A stretch of 64,000 bases of DNA from DUOX01 sp050944015 (lineage in GTDB: Bacteria > Bacillota > Clostridia > Oscillospirales > Oscillospiraceae), in the NCBI GenBank assembly GCA_050944015.1, contig JBMNQG010000003.1:1-64000 (forward strand), read 5' to 3'. Positions 1-8,531 of the stretch are shown here, one piece after another. Numbering within the stretch: the stretch's first letter is position 1; each line of letters begins with the position of its first letter. The notes beneath the pieces were generated by a model. It worked only from the letters and a program-made list of their open reading frames with translations. It was not told where the DNA came from and ran no database searches. The position numbers and the translations under genes are program-made.

Positions 1-13
1 GATGGTTTACGTA

Positions 14-1318
14 CTATTCCCACTCGATGGTGGCGGGGGGCTTGGGGCTCAGGTCAAGCAGCACGCGGTTGACCCCCGGCACCTCCTCAAGTATTCGGTT
101 TGTAATCTTTTGAAGCACCGCCCAGTCCATGGGGGGTACGGTGGCGGTCATGGCGTCCACCGTGTTGACGGCGCGGATTATAACTGGCCACTCCTCCACC
201 CTTTCGCCATTCCTTACTCCGGTGGATGTGACGTCGGGAATTAGGGTGAAATACTGCCAGACCTTGTCCGACAGCACCGCCAGTTCAAACTCCTCTCTCA
301 AAATGGCGTCGGACTCTCGCACCGCGGCCAGGCGCTGGCGGGTGATGGCCCCCAGGCAGCGCACCCCAAGGCCGGGGCCGGGGAAAGGCTGCCTGTAAAC
401 CATGAAGTCGGGCAGGCCCAGCTCCTTCCCTACTGCGCGCACCTCGTCCTTAAACAGGAATTTAAGGGGTTCAATCAGCTTAAAGCCCAGATTTTCGGGC
501 AGCCCGCCCACGTTATGATGGGACTTGACGGTTTTTGCCGTTTTTGTGCCGCTTTCGACAATGTCGGGATAAATTGTGCCCTGGGCAAGAAATTCGATAT
601 CGGTAAACTTCCTTGCCTCCTCCTGGAAAACCCGGATGAATTCCTCCCCGATTATCAGGCGCTTCGCCTCGGGGTCGGCAACTCCGTCCAGCCTGTCCAG
701 AAAGCGGTCGGCGGCGTCCACATAGACCAGATTGGCGCCCAGCTGGCCGCGAAATACCTCCACCACCTGCTCGCTTTCATTTTTTCGCATGAGGCCGTGG
801 TTCACATGGACGCACTGGAGCCTGTCCCCTATCGCTTTGATAAGCAGGGCGGCAACCACCGATGAATCCACGCCGCCGGATAAGGCCAGCAGAACCTTTT
901 TGTCGCCCACCTGCTGCCGGATAAGCTCCACCTGGTCGGAGATGAAGTTTTTGGTGTTCCAGTTGGCCTCCGCCCTGCATATGTCAAACACAAAGGGTTT
1001 CAGCATTTCCACCAGCGCGGCGTCGTCCCCGGGGAGACTGTCGGCGCTGTATGAGGCGGGGGCATCATAATCAATGGTCATAATAGGTACGCCGTATTGA
1101 AAAACGTGCTCCCCTGCTTTGACAGCCCGGCCGTTTATTTTGCCGTTCTCCCCACCGTTTAATACGATACCCTTCACGTTGTGCAGGGAGGCCAGCTCCT
1201 CGGCGGTGATGTCATGGGCGTGAATCTCGCTGTACACACCCAATGTGCGTACTGCCCTGGCAAGCCTGGAGTTTTCCTTGCTGCCCAAATCCAAGATAAG
1301 AATTAAATCCTGTTTCAT
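14..1318 (-). CDS. guaA: GMP synthase with degenerate glutaminase domain
   Basis: Converts XMP to GMP using ATP and an amide or ammonia nitrogen, the last step of guanine nucleotide synthesis. The ATP-pyrophosphatase half is intact: the PP-loop SGGVDSS is at residues 147-153, and the C-terminal dimerisation domain ends in the family-typical KPPATIEWE. The N-terminal class I amidotransferase domain is only about 115 residues instead of about 200. It begins normally (ILILDLGSKENSR) but at the nucleophile elbow reads GVPIMTIDYD where the family has G-C-Y-G, so the catalytic Cys is Asp83, and the segment with the catalytic His and Glu is missing. The protein is 434 residues against about 510-525 for the family. 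It probably depends on free ammonia or on a separate glutaminase; that is inference. The start ATG has an AAGGATG ribosome site. It diverges from the DUF421 gene. Confidence 0.95.
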   Translation of the reverse strand: MKQDLILILDLGSKENSRLARAVRTLGVYSEIHAHDITAEELASLHNVKGIVLNGGENGKINGRAVKAGEHVFQYGVPIMTIDYDAPASYSADSLPGDDAALVEMLKPFVFDICRAEANWNTKNFISDQVELIRQQVGDKKVLLALSGGVDSSVVAALLIKAIGDRLQCVHVNHGLMRKNESEQVVEVFRGQLGANLVYVDAADRFLDRLDGVADPEAKRLIIGEEFIRVFQEEARKFTDIEFLAQGTIYPDIVESGTKTAKTVKSHHNVGGLPENLGFKLIEPLKFLFKDEVRAVGKELGLPDFMVYRQPFPGPGLGVRCLGAITRQRLAAVRESDAILREEFELAVLSDKVWQYFTLIPDVTSTGVRNGERVEEWPVIIRAVNTVDAMTATVPPMDWAVLQKITNRILEEVPGVNRVLLDLSPKPPATIEWE

Positions 1319-1378
1319 TAACCATCATCCTTATAATACACGAATTTTGGGGAAACTAGATAGGCGGAGGTGATTTCT

Positions 1379-2059
1379 TTGGCGATAGTATTCATCCGTA
1401 CCCTGATAATATTTCTGGCGGTTCTAATCACAACCAGATTAGCGGGAAAGCGGCAAATGGGAGAATTGGAGCTAAACGAGCTGATTGTGGCCGTTTTGAT
1501 GGCCAACCTTGCCTCTCATCCTCTTCAGGATATAGGAATACCCCTGATAAACGGGTTAATTCCGGTCATAACGCTGTTTTGTTGTGAGCTAATAATCGCC
1601 GGAATTAATTTGAAAAGCGTGGGGTTCAGGGCCTTCCTACACGGGAAACCCAGCATATTGATTGCGGATGGCGTGGTAAACCAGCGGGAGATGCTGAAAA
1701 ACCGCCTGTCCCTGGAGGAGCTTACCGAAAATCTCCGAAATCACAGCATTACCGATATAAAAAAAGTAAAATTCGCCATACTTGAAACAAACGGTACGTT
1801 GAACGCGATACTTTTCCCCGCCGAGCGGCCAGTAACCGCCGCTCAAATGAACATGCAGGTGGAGGATCCTGGCTTCCCCTCAATAATAATCAATGACGGG
1901 AAGGTTATGAAAGAAAACCTTAAACTACTGGGCAAGGATGAACAATGGCTCAGGGACGAGCTGAGGAAAAGGAACGCCAAGGGTCCTGAGGATGTATACC
2001 TGATGATACTGAACAACATGGATCAGATTTATTATTTGCCTCAGGAGAAAGTAAAATGA
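1379..2059 (+). CDS. DUF421 (YetF/YrbG-type) membrane protein
   Basis: A membrane protein of the DUF421 family, of unknown biochemical role; Bacillus relatives are linked to spore or envelope functions. The N-terminal part has about three hydrophobic helices, with the conserved AGKRQMGEL segment after the first. The C-terminal soluble domain (roughly residues 80-220) is the usual YetF-type domain. I chose the TTG at 1379 because a strong GGAGGTG lies 6 bases upstream; an in-frame GTG at 1370 is inside that ribosome site and is unlikely. The stop overlaps the next gene by 4 bases (ATGA), so the two are translationally coupled. Function is unknown. Confidence 0.88.
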   Translation: MAIVFIRTLIIFLAVLITTRLAGKRQMGELELNELIVAVLMANLASHPLQDIGIPLINGLIPVITLFCCELIIAGINLKSVGFRAFLHGKPSILIADGVVNQREMLKNRLSLEELTENLRNHSITDIKKVKFAILETNGTLNAILFPAERPVTAAQMNMQVEDPGFPSIIINDGKVMKENLKLLGKDEQWLRDELRKRNAKGPEDVYLMILNNMDQIYYLPQEKVK

Positions 2060-2436
2060 TAAAGGAGATAGTGGCCGTCGTAATTTTATTGCTGCTGCTT
2101 GCGGGGACGGTAATGAACGTCTGGTATCTGGAGGGCCTGGTCAATGAGCTGATGGCTCACATAGACAAATCCATGGAGTATGCCGGAAGGTCGGAATACG
2201 GTCCTGCGGTGGAGGAGCTGGAATACGCCATTGAGAAATGGAACAGGAGCGACCGCTACACCCACATATTTATAAGGCATTCCGAGATAGGCGTCGTATC
2301 TGAAGCCTTTTATGATTATCTCAGCGACCTGTCCGATGAAAACAATAAAAGCGCAAAAGGCTCATATGAAAAGCTGCGGTGGGCGCTCACCAGCATACTC
2401 ACCATGGAGCACGTAACCCTGGGAAGCGTATTTTAG
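2056..2436 (+). CDS. DUF4363-like membrane-anchored protein
   Basis: A 126-residue protein with a single N-terminal membrane helix (about residues 5-24, very Leu/Val rich), followed by a helical soluble domain rich in Glu and Tyr. It resembles DUF4363 proteins, which in Clostridia are often encoded directly after DUF421 genes, as here. The start ATG overlaps the stop of the DUF421 gene. A strong terminator follows within 35 bases, so the two genes form a closed bicistronic operon. The partner role for the DUF421 protein is inferred from the gene pairing only. Confidence 0.75.
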   Translation: MIKEIVAVVILLLLLAGTVMNVWYLEGLVNELMAHIDKSMEYAGRSEYGPAVEELEYAIEKWNRSDRYTHIFIRHSEIGVVSEAFYDYLSDLSDENNKSAKGSYEKLRWALTSILTMEHVTLGSVF

Positions 2437-2468
2437 TCTTTTCACTCCGGCCCAGTTCAACCGTCAAT

Positions 2469-2500
2469 AAAAACGCCTGAGAAAAATCTCAGGCGTTTTC
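2469..2500. terminator. Rho-independent terminator after the DUF421 operon
   Basis: A perfect stem AACGCCTGAGA / TCTCAGGCGTT with a short A-rich loop, flanked by A and T runs on both sides. It ends the rightward DUF421 operon and might also stop leftward transcription from carB. The following 150 bases up to the carB stop contain no gene I can support. Confidence 0.85.
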
Positions 2501-2653
2501 GTGAAATATAGCTCGCTCAGTTGGGTTTTTGCGGGTGTTTTCCTGAGATAGGGCGTATTAAATTTGAGGCTATTATAGCACAGCCGCAGAGTGTATCGCA
2601 AGACAGGTTAATTTGTTTGCCTTGCATTCATTTTGTGATAACATCCGGCTGGA

Positions 2654-5600
2654 TTACAGTTCGGCCGTCCCCTCAAACACCTTTCTGACGGGGGCGTTAA
2701 GGAGCACCCGCTCGCTCAGGCAGCTGATAAGAAGCTCGCCCCCCGGCATGGTAACCCGTATAGTTTCGCCGTTTTTGAAATAACCGCACAGCACCGCCGC
2801 CGAGGCTGCGGCGCAGGCGCCGGTGCCGCAGCACAGTGTTTCCCCGTTGCCCCGCTCCCAGACGCGCACTCTCAGGTGGTTTTCACCGCAAATCTGAACG
2901 AACTCAGTATTCACCCGCTGTGGGAACAGCCTGTCGTGCTCAAATTTCGGGCCAAGACTTCTCAGGTCAAGTTTGTCCACGTTGTCGCAGAACACTACGC
3001 AGTGGGGATTTCCCATGGAAAGGCAGGTTATGTTATACATGCCGCCCGCTATTTTCACAGGATGGTCGACAATTTTCTGGCCGGGAAGATTAACAGGTAT
3101 CAGCTTTAGGTGAAGCTCCGGTCTGGGCATTTCCAACCGCGCCCTGAAAACGCGGGAAGCCTTTGTCGTCAGTTCCAGGTGATACAGGCCGCTTTTTGTT
3201 TCAAGAGTCATTCGGGTTTTGGGCACAATGCCGCTGTCGTAGAGATATTTTGCCGCGCAGCACAGGGGCACGCCTCCGGTTTCCCCCTCGCTGCCGTCGT
3301 AGTTTATGATGCGTACCCTTGCGTCTGCCCGGTTGGAGGCTGTAATGAGCACAATACCATCGCCGCCAACGCCGGTATGCCGGTCGGTCAAAAGCACCGA
3401 CAGGGATTCGGGCGAGTCGATTTCCTGCTCCCTGCAGTCAAAGCATAGGTAGTCGTTGCCGCACACCTCCAGTTTTGTAAAGTGCAGGCGAATCCTTGAG
3501 CGGCGCATGTGGGCCACATCCACAAGACCGGTATTCATCTCAGAATAGCGGCTCATGAGGCATCTGGCCATGGCGTCGGCGGTGTCCAGTGAGGTAAAGC
3601 AGGGAATGCCAAGCTGCACCGCCCTGCGCCGGATGCGTACGCTGTCCCTGGAGGGGTCACGCCCCTTGGCGGAGGTGGAGAGAATATAGCGTATTTTCCC
3701 CGTCGAAAGCAGGTCTTGAATGTTATATGTGACCCTGACGTCAATGCCGCTGTCACGCAGTACCTTGGCCGTGCCCTCTGTGGCATATATATCAAAGCCC
3801 ATGGCGGCATATTTTTTCACCACATCTGCCACTTCAGACTTGTCCGAATCGCGGACAGTGGCAAGCATGGCCCCTTCCCTGTGCATGGCATAGCCCGCCG
3901 CGCAAAGACCCTTGAACAGCGCCTCCTCCAGGGTGCTGCCTATGCCCAGCACCTCCCCGGTGGATTTCATCTCAGGGCCAAGATGCGTGTCAACATCCGT
4001 GAGTTTCTCAAAGGAAAACACCGGCACCTTGACCGCATAATAGGGCGGCTCCGAGCTTACGCCCACGCCGTAGCCCAAATCACGCAGCTTTGCCTCAAGG
4101 CTCACCTTCACGGCAAGCTCGCACATTGGAACGCCCGTCACCTTGCTTATATAGGGCACGGTGCGGGAGGCCCGGGGATTGACCTCAATGACCCAAAGCT
4201 GCCGGTCTTTGAGAATGTACTGGATATTGACAAGGCCCACTGCCCCAAGGCCGCGGCACAGGGCGGCGGTGGTTTCCACTATCATCTCCCGAAGTTCGTC
4301 GTCAATATCCGTCGCGGGATAGACGGATATACTGTCGCCGGAATGGACGCCGGTGCGCTCAATGTGCTCCATTATGCCGGGTATGAGGATATCCTCCCCG
4401 TCGCAGATGGCGTCAACCTCCAGCTCCTTGCCGACAATGTACTTGTCTATGAGCACGGGATTTTCCTGCTTGTGGCTGAAGATTATCGCCATGTATTCCC
4501 TAATGTCGTTGTCGTCGTGGGCTATAATCATATTCTGGCCGCCCAAAACATATGACGGGCGCATCAGCACCGGATAGCCGAGGGTTCTGGCGGCCTTTAG
4601 GGCCTCTTCCTCGGTCATGACCGTGTGCCCGGGAGGACGGCGGATATGAAGCGACTCGAGAAGTGCGTCAAATCTTGCCCTATCCTCGGCCATATCTATG
4701 GCGTCCGCGGATGTGCCCAGTATTCGCACGCCCCGCTGGTGCAGGGCTTTCGTCAGGCGGATGGCTGTCTGCCCGCCAAAGGCCACCATCACGCCCACCG
4801 GTTTTTCCAGGGCGATGATGTCCAGCACGTCGTCCAGGCAGGGGGGCTCAAAATAGAGCCTGTCTGCCGTATCAAAGTCCGTGGAGACGGTTTCGGGGTT
4901 GTTGTTGACAATGACCACGTTATAGCCCAGAGCCTTAAGGGCCCAAACACAGTGGACGCTGGAATAGTCAAACTCAATGACCTGCCCTATGCGTATGGGG
5001 CCGGAGCCCAGCACAAGAACGGTTTCCCTGACGTCGTCCTTTTTAATAAACTCCGCCGCCTCGCACGCGCCCCCTTCCTCGGAGGTGCTCCAGGCCGTGT
5101 AGAAGTATGGGGTGGCGGCCTCAAATTCGCCGGCGCAGGTGTCAACCATGCGGTACACCGGAGGCAGCTTTCCGGGCAGCTCCGCCCCGCTTATACGGCG
5201 AAGGGCGGTGTCGGTAAAGCCCAGCTTTTTGCCTCTTACATATTCCGTGTCACTGAGGGGCTTCCCTTTTACCGACGTCTCAAACTGGACAAGGTTTTTT
5301 ATTCCTTCCAGAAACCATTCGTCTATCATGGATAGATCGTGCAGTCTGTCCACTCCCATGCCGCGGCGCAGCAGCTCCGAAACCGCAAACAAGCGCTCGT
5401 CGGTGGCTTCCACCGTCATGCGTATTAGTTCCTTTTCGTCAAGGGCGGCAAATCGGGGAATAAGCAGCGAGTCTGCGCCTACCTCCGCCCCTCGGACCGC
5501 CTTCATAAGGGCGGCCTCAAAGCTGTCCGCCAGGGCCATGACCTCCCCCGTCGCCTTCATTTGGGTGCCGAGCTCCCTTTTGGCGTAAACGAACTTGTCG

Positions 5601-6685
5601 AAGGGCCACTTGGGCATTTTGACTGCCACGTAGTCCAGGGCGGGCTCAAATGCGGCGTAGGTATTGCCGGTAACGGCGTTTTTGATTTCGTCCAGCGTGT
5701 AGCCAAGGGCCAGCTTTGTGGCAACCTTGGCAATGGGGTAACCCGTGGCCTTGGAGGCCAGGGCAGAGGACCTGGAAACTCTTGGGTTGACCTCTATCAC
5801 CGCGTATTCAAAGGATTCGGGATGCAGGGCAAACTGGCAGTTGCAGCCCCCCTCCACCCCCAGGGCGTCAATGATTTTCAGGGCGGCGCTCCGGAGCATC
5901 TGGTACTCCTTATCCGATAGGGTCTGGCAGGGCGCCACCACTATGCTGTCGCCGGTATGTATACCAACAGGGTCCATGTTTTCCATGGAGCAGACGGTGA
6001 TTACGTTTCCCCTGCAGTCCCGCATGACCTCAAACTCGATCTCCTTCCACCCAGCAATGCTTTTTTCCACCAGAATCTGACCAATTGGAGACATGGCTAT
6101 GCCCCCCGCGGCAATGGCGGAGAGCTCTTCCGGGGTTTTGGCGATACCGCCGCCGGTTCCGCCCAGGGTGAAGGCGGGGCGGACGATAACCGGATATCCG
6201 ATTTCCTCGGCAAAATCCAGGGCGTCCTGAACATTGAAAACCACCTTGGAAGGCACGCAGAGCTGAGAAATGCCGGCCATGGTCTCCTTAAAAAGCTCCC
6301 TGTCCTCAGCCTTGTCAATGGTTTCCGGGGAGGCTCCCAGCAGGCGTACGTTGTGCTTCTCCAAAAAGCCTTCCCTGGCCAGCTTCATGCACAGGGTCAG
6401 GCCCGTCTGCCCTCCCAGGCCGGAGAGGATGCTGTCCGGCTTTTCCTTAATAATGATGCGCTTGACGGTTTCCAGCGTCAGGGGCTCAATATAAACCTTA
6501 TCTGCCATGGCGGTGTCGGTCATGATGGTGGCGGGGTTCGAGTTCAGCAGAACAATCTCAATCCCGTCCTCCCGCAGGGCGCGGCAAGCCTGGGTTCCGG
6601 CGTAGTCGAATTCCGCGGCCTGCCCTATTACAATGGGGCCGGAACCAATCATCAGGACCTTATGTATGTTGGGATTCAGCGGCAT
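2654..6685 (-). CDS. carB: Carbamoyl-phosphate synthase large chain fused to a DapF-like domain
   Basis: A single 1343-residue reading frame. Residues 1 to about 1060 are a complete CarB: two ATP-grasp synthetase halves (beginning VLMIGSGPIVIGQ and VLVLGSGPIRIGQ) and a C-terminal MGS-like allosteric domain. CarB makes carbamoyl phosphate for pyrimidines and arginine. From about residue 1064 the frame continues without a stop into a diaminopimelate-epimerase-like domain of about 275 residues (GND near its start, GVGGDGIVLI, NYDGSE, SMGNPHCV, ERGNGETLCCGTGACAAA). The second catalytic Cys (Cys1286) is present. The first, expected in a C-G-N-G motif, is Gly1137 (TGGVPLCC), and the adjacent substrate-binding Asn is Val. 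Normal epimerase activity is therefore doubtful. No good ribosome site precedes the internal Met1060. The start overlaps carA by 10 bases. The family call is certain; the role of the fused domain is unknown. Confidence 0.95.
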   Translation of the reverse strand: MPLNPNIHKVLMIGSGPIVIGQAAEFDYAGTQACRALREDGIEIVLLNSNPATIMTDTAMADKVYIEPLTLETVKRIIIKEKPDSILSGLGGQTGLTLCMKLAREGFLEKHNVRLLGASPETIDKAEDRELFKETMAGISQLCVPSKVVFNVQDALDFAEEIGYPVIVRPAFTLGGTGGGIAKTPEELSAIAAGGIAMSPIGQILVEKSIAGWKEIEFEVMRDCRGNVITVCSMENMDPVGIHTGDSIVVAPCQTLSDKEYQMLRSAALKIIDALGVEGGCNCQFALHPESFEYAVIEVNPRVSRSSALASKATGYPIAKVATKLALGYTLDEIKNAVTGNTYAAFEPALDYVAVKMPKWPFDKFVYAKRELGTQMKATGEVMALADSFEAALMKAVRGAEVGADSLLIPRFAALDEKELIRMTVEATDERLFAVSELLRRGMGVDRLHDLSMIDEWFLEGIKNLVQFETSVKGKPLSDTEYVRGKKLGFTDTALRRISGAELPGKLPPVYRMVDTCAGEFEAATPYFYTAWSTSEEGGACEAAEFIKKDDVRETVLVLGSGPIRIGQVIEFDYSSVHCVWALKALGYNVVIVNNNPETVSTDFDTADRLYFEPPCLDDVLDIIALEKPVGVMVAFGGQTAIRLTKALHQRGVRILGTSADAIDMAEDRARFDALLESLHIRRPPGHTVMTEEEALKAARTLGYPVLMRPSYVLGGQNMIIAHDDNDIREYMAIIFSHKQENPVLIDKYIVGKELEVDAICDGEDILIPGIMEHIERTGVHSGDSISVYPATDIDDELREMIVETTAALCRGLGAVGLVNIQYILKDRQLWVIEVNPRASRTVPYISKVTGVPMCELAVKVSLEAKLRDLGYGVGVSSEPPYYAVKVPVFSFEKLTDVDTHLGPEMKSTGEVLGIGSTLEEALFKGLCAAGYAMHREGAMLATVRDSDKSEVADVVKKYAAMGFDIYATEGTAKVLRDSGIDVRVTYNIQDLLSTGKIRYILSTSAKGRDPSRDSVRIRRRAVQLGIPCFTSLDTADAMARCLMSRYSEMNTGLVDVAHMRRSRIRLHFTKLEVCGNDYLCFDCREQEIDSPESLSVLLTDRHTGVGGDGIVLITASNRADARVRIINYDGSEGETGGVPLCCAAKYLYDSGIVPKTRMTLETKSGLYHLELTTKASRVFRARLEMPRPELHLKLIPVNLPGQKIVDHPVKIAGGMYNITCLSMGNPHCVVFCDNVDKLDLRSLGPKFEHDRLFPQRVNTEFVQICGENHLRVRVWERGNGETLCCGTGACAAASAAVLCGYFKNGETIRVTMPGGELLISCLSERVLLNAPVRKVFEGTAEL

Positions 6686-7761
6686 TTTCCCTGCACCTCC
6701 GCTCTTCTAAGAAATTCGTCAAAAAGGAATGTGGTATCCAGAGGGCCGGCGCCAGCCTCCGGATGGAACTGAACCGAAAACGCCCGGCCGTCCAGATATT
6801 CCAGCCCCTCGCAAGTACCGTCGTTTACATTCGTAAACAGGAGCCTGGCCTTCGCCGGGTCAACGGTTTCGGACAGCACTGTGTAGCCGTGGTTTTGGGA
6901 TGTTATGTAAACTTTCCCGTCGGTTTCCCGGCGCACCGCCTGGTTGAGCCCCCGGTGGCCGTATTTCATTTTTGCGGTCTTAAAACCTTCAGCCAGCGCA
7001 AGCAGCTGGTGGCCAAGGCAAATGCCGAAGATTATCGCGCCGCTCTGCCTGAGCCGGCTTATGGTTTCAATCACCAGCTTGTTGTCCGCAGGATCGGCGG
7101 GGCCGTTGGAAATCAATATGCCGCGGCCTTTTTTGGCCAGAATTTCAGAGGCGGGTGTATCATGGGGCATCACCCATACGGAACAGCCGCGCTCAAGCAG
7201 GCAGGCGAGGATGCTCTCCTTGTATCCGCAGTCCAATAAAACAATAACCGGACCGTTTTCGGAGCCTTTGTAAAAAACGGGCTCTTTCACCGAAACGGCC
7301 GGCAAAGCAGAGGATACGCGGTAAGCTCTGAGGGCGTCCATGTCGCATTTTCCGGGGTCACGGCAAATCATCCCGTTCATCACGCCATTTTCACGGATGA
7401 GACGGGTCAGGGCCCGGGTGTCGATACCCTGCAGGCCGACGACGCCGTGCTTTTTCAAATAGGCATCCAAAGTGCCCTCGGAGCGGAAATTGGAGGGCTT
7501 ATCGCAGCATTGGCGCACAATATATGCGCTCAGCCAGGGCTTTTGGCTTTCCTCGTCCTCGGAAATACTGCCGTAATTACCTATGAGGGGAAATGTCTGG
7601 ACAACTCCCTGCCCATAGTAACTCTTGTTGGTAAGTGTTTCCATATAACCAGTCATACCGGTGGCAAATACAATCTCACAAAGCGCTTCGCCTTCCGCCC
7701 CCAGCGGCTGCCCGCGAAAAACCATTCCGTTTTCAAGCACTAAAAACGCAGCATCCCCCAT
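6676..7761 (-). CDS. carA: Carbamoyl-phosphate synthase small chain
   Basis: The glutamine amidotransferase subunit that feeds ammonia to CarB. It is 361 residues, the normal length, with the CPSase small-chain N-terminal domain followed by a class I amidotransferase domain. The triad is intact: Cys248 in FGICLGHQ, and His333 and Glu335 in QFHPEAG. I start at the ATG at 7761 because GGAGG lies 7 bases upstream; the upstream extension to 7803 has no support. The stop lies 10 bases inside carB, so the subunits are coupled. A consensus-like promoter and ARG-box-like sequences lie upstream, fitting control by arginine. Confidence 0.96.
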   Translation of the reverse strand: MGDAAFLVLENGMVFRGQPLGAEGEALCEIVFATGMTGYMETLTNKSYYGQGVVQTFPLIGNYGSISEDEESQKPWLSAYIVRQCCDKPSNFRSEGTLDAYLKKHGVVGLQGIDTRALTRLIRENGVMNGMICRDPGKCDMDALRAYRVSSALPAVSVKEPVFYKGSENGPVIVLLDCGYKESILACLLERGCSVWVMPHDTPASEILAKKGRGILISNGPADPADNKLVIETISRLRQSGAIIFGICLGHQLLALAEGFKTAKMKYGHRGLNQAVRRETDGKVYITSQNHGYTVLSETVDPAKARLLFTNVNDGTCEGLEYLDGRAFSVQFHPEAGAGPLDTTFLFDEFLRRAEVQGKCR

Positions 7762-7849
7762 ATAATGGCCTCCTTCACACCACTTTGCCAAGTATGTTAC
7801 CATCTTCAGGCCCTTTTGGGCCGGTTTACAATTACTGGATGTTTATAGG

Positions 7850-7884
7850 TGAATAAATATTTATATTTCGGTTAATATTATTCA
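7850..7884. promoter_or_regulatory. Candidate tandem ARG boxes upstream of carA
   Basis: Two AT-rich half-dyads, TGAATAAATATTTA at 7850-7863 and GTTAATATTATTCA at 7871-7884, have centres exactly 21 bases apart. This is the spacing of paired ArgR operators. The first matches TGAAT-N4-ATTCA at all but one position; the second keeps only the ATTCA half. They lie just downstream of the carA -10 box, a sensible place for a repressor. ArgR identity is inference. Confidence 0.4.
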
Positions 7885-7885
7885 C

Positions 7886-7915
7886 TTTATACCACGCGAA
7901 AGGAAAATATGTCAA
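7886..7915 (-). promoter_or_regulatory. Promoter of carAB
   Basis: On the minus strand TTGACA (7910-7915) and TATAAA (7886-7891) are separated by 18 bases. The predicted transcript has a leader of about 120 bases before the carA ATG. The leader contains a short GGCCC/GGGCC hairpin near 7811-7823 but no recognised PyrR-binding attenuator. Confidence 0.65.
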
Positions 7916-7948
7916 TCTTCATAATATACAAATTAACTGTCAATAAGC
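7914..7948 (+). repeat. Imperfect direct repeat, copy 1
   Basis: The sequence AATCTTCATAATATACAAAT and its continuation recur with few changes at 8498-8531. Copy 1 overlaps the -35 region of the carA promoter. Copy 2 begins at the edge of the surviving purF homology. Either a deletion scar or a duplicated promoter segment could explain this. Confidence 0.5.
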
Positions 7949-8033
7949 ATTGGAAAATATATATTTTTCTATAATATGCCGTAGCGGCGCCTGAATACAA
8001 TCTCAAAACGTGTGCTACATAAATAAACAATAA

Positions 8034-8071
8034 TGCCCGGGAAAGCACGAAAAATCGTGCAGTCTCAGGCA
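8034..8071 (-). terminator. Hairpin between the purF relic and carA
   Basis: An inner stem GCACGA/TCGTGC with an outer ATGCC/GGCAT stem, followed on the minus strand by TTATTGTTTATTT. It sits 70 bases after the purF stop codon and upstream of the carA promoter. It is most simply the old terminator of purF. The rest of 7916-8141 is AT rich and holds no gene I can see. Confidence 0.5.
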
Positions 8072-8141
8072 TTTGCCGTTTTGAAAAAATGAGAATAAAT
8101 CGTTCCCCATATTGAAGGCACCTTCAAGTTAATATTCTAAA

Positions 8142-8496
8142 TTACTGGCCCGTGTTTTCGCCGGTTTTCTGTTCAAACCGGTTTTTGCGCGTCCGGCTGG
8201 GCACCTCCGTTGGGTATTCGCCGGTAAAGCAGGCCGTGCAGCAGGTTTCGGGGGCGTCGCCTGGCGAGCATTTTCACATGCTCAACGCTCAAGTAGCCCA
8301 GGCTGTCCGCGCCGATTTCTTCGGCAATTTCCTTCACTGTGGACCGGCAGGCAATCAGGTCGTCCCTGGAGTCAATGTCCGTGCCATACCAGCAGGGATT
8401 GAGGAAAGGCGGCGCTGAAACGCGGACATGCACCTCTTTGGCGCCCGCGTCCCTGAGAACCCTGATAAGCCGGCGGATGGTGGTGCCCCGGACAAT
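8142..8496 (-). pseudogene. purF: Relic of amidophosphoribosyltransferase (3' end only)
   Basis: PurF makes phosphoribosylamine, the first step of purine synthesis. Only the C-terminal quarter remains. Reading leftward from 8496 the frame gives IVRGTT (the PRPP-binding loop), then RRLIRVLRDAGAKEVHVR, APPFLNPCWYGTDI, SRDDLIACR and ADSLGYLSVEHVKMLA, all typical of PurF. At about 8262 one extra base shifts the frame; after it the typical ending GDAPETCCTACFTGEYPTEV resumes and runs to a TAA at 8142. The N-terminal glutaminase domain and most of the transferase domain are absent. This is clearly a decayed gene; the cell presumably has a working copy elsewhere. Confidence 0.88.
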
Positions 8497-8497
8497 A

Positions 8498-8531
8498 AAT
8501 CTTCATAATACACAAATAAACCGACAAGCAG
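8498..8531 (+). repeat. Imperfect direct repeat, copy 2, at the purF break
   Basis: Matches 7914-7948 closely over its first 20 bases and more loosely after that. It begins one base beyond the last recognisable purF codon, so it marks the truncation point of the relic. Confidence 0.5.

Noticed and set aside
3506..3508. Internal start giving a separate dapF
   Set aside because: Met1060 is at the domain border, but there is no Shine-Dalgarno sequence before it and no stop between the domains.
3716..4555. Plus-strand open frame of 279 codons
   Set aside because: Antisense of the second ATP-grasp half of CarB.
7762..8033. PyrR-type attenuator upstream of carA
   Set aside because: There is no PyrR binding loop sequence and no terminator between the promoter and the carA start.
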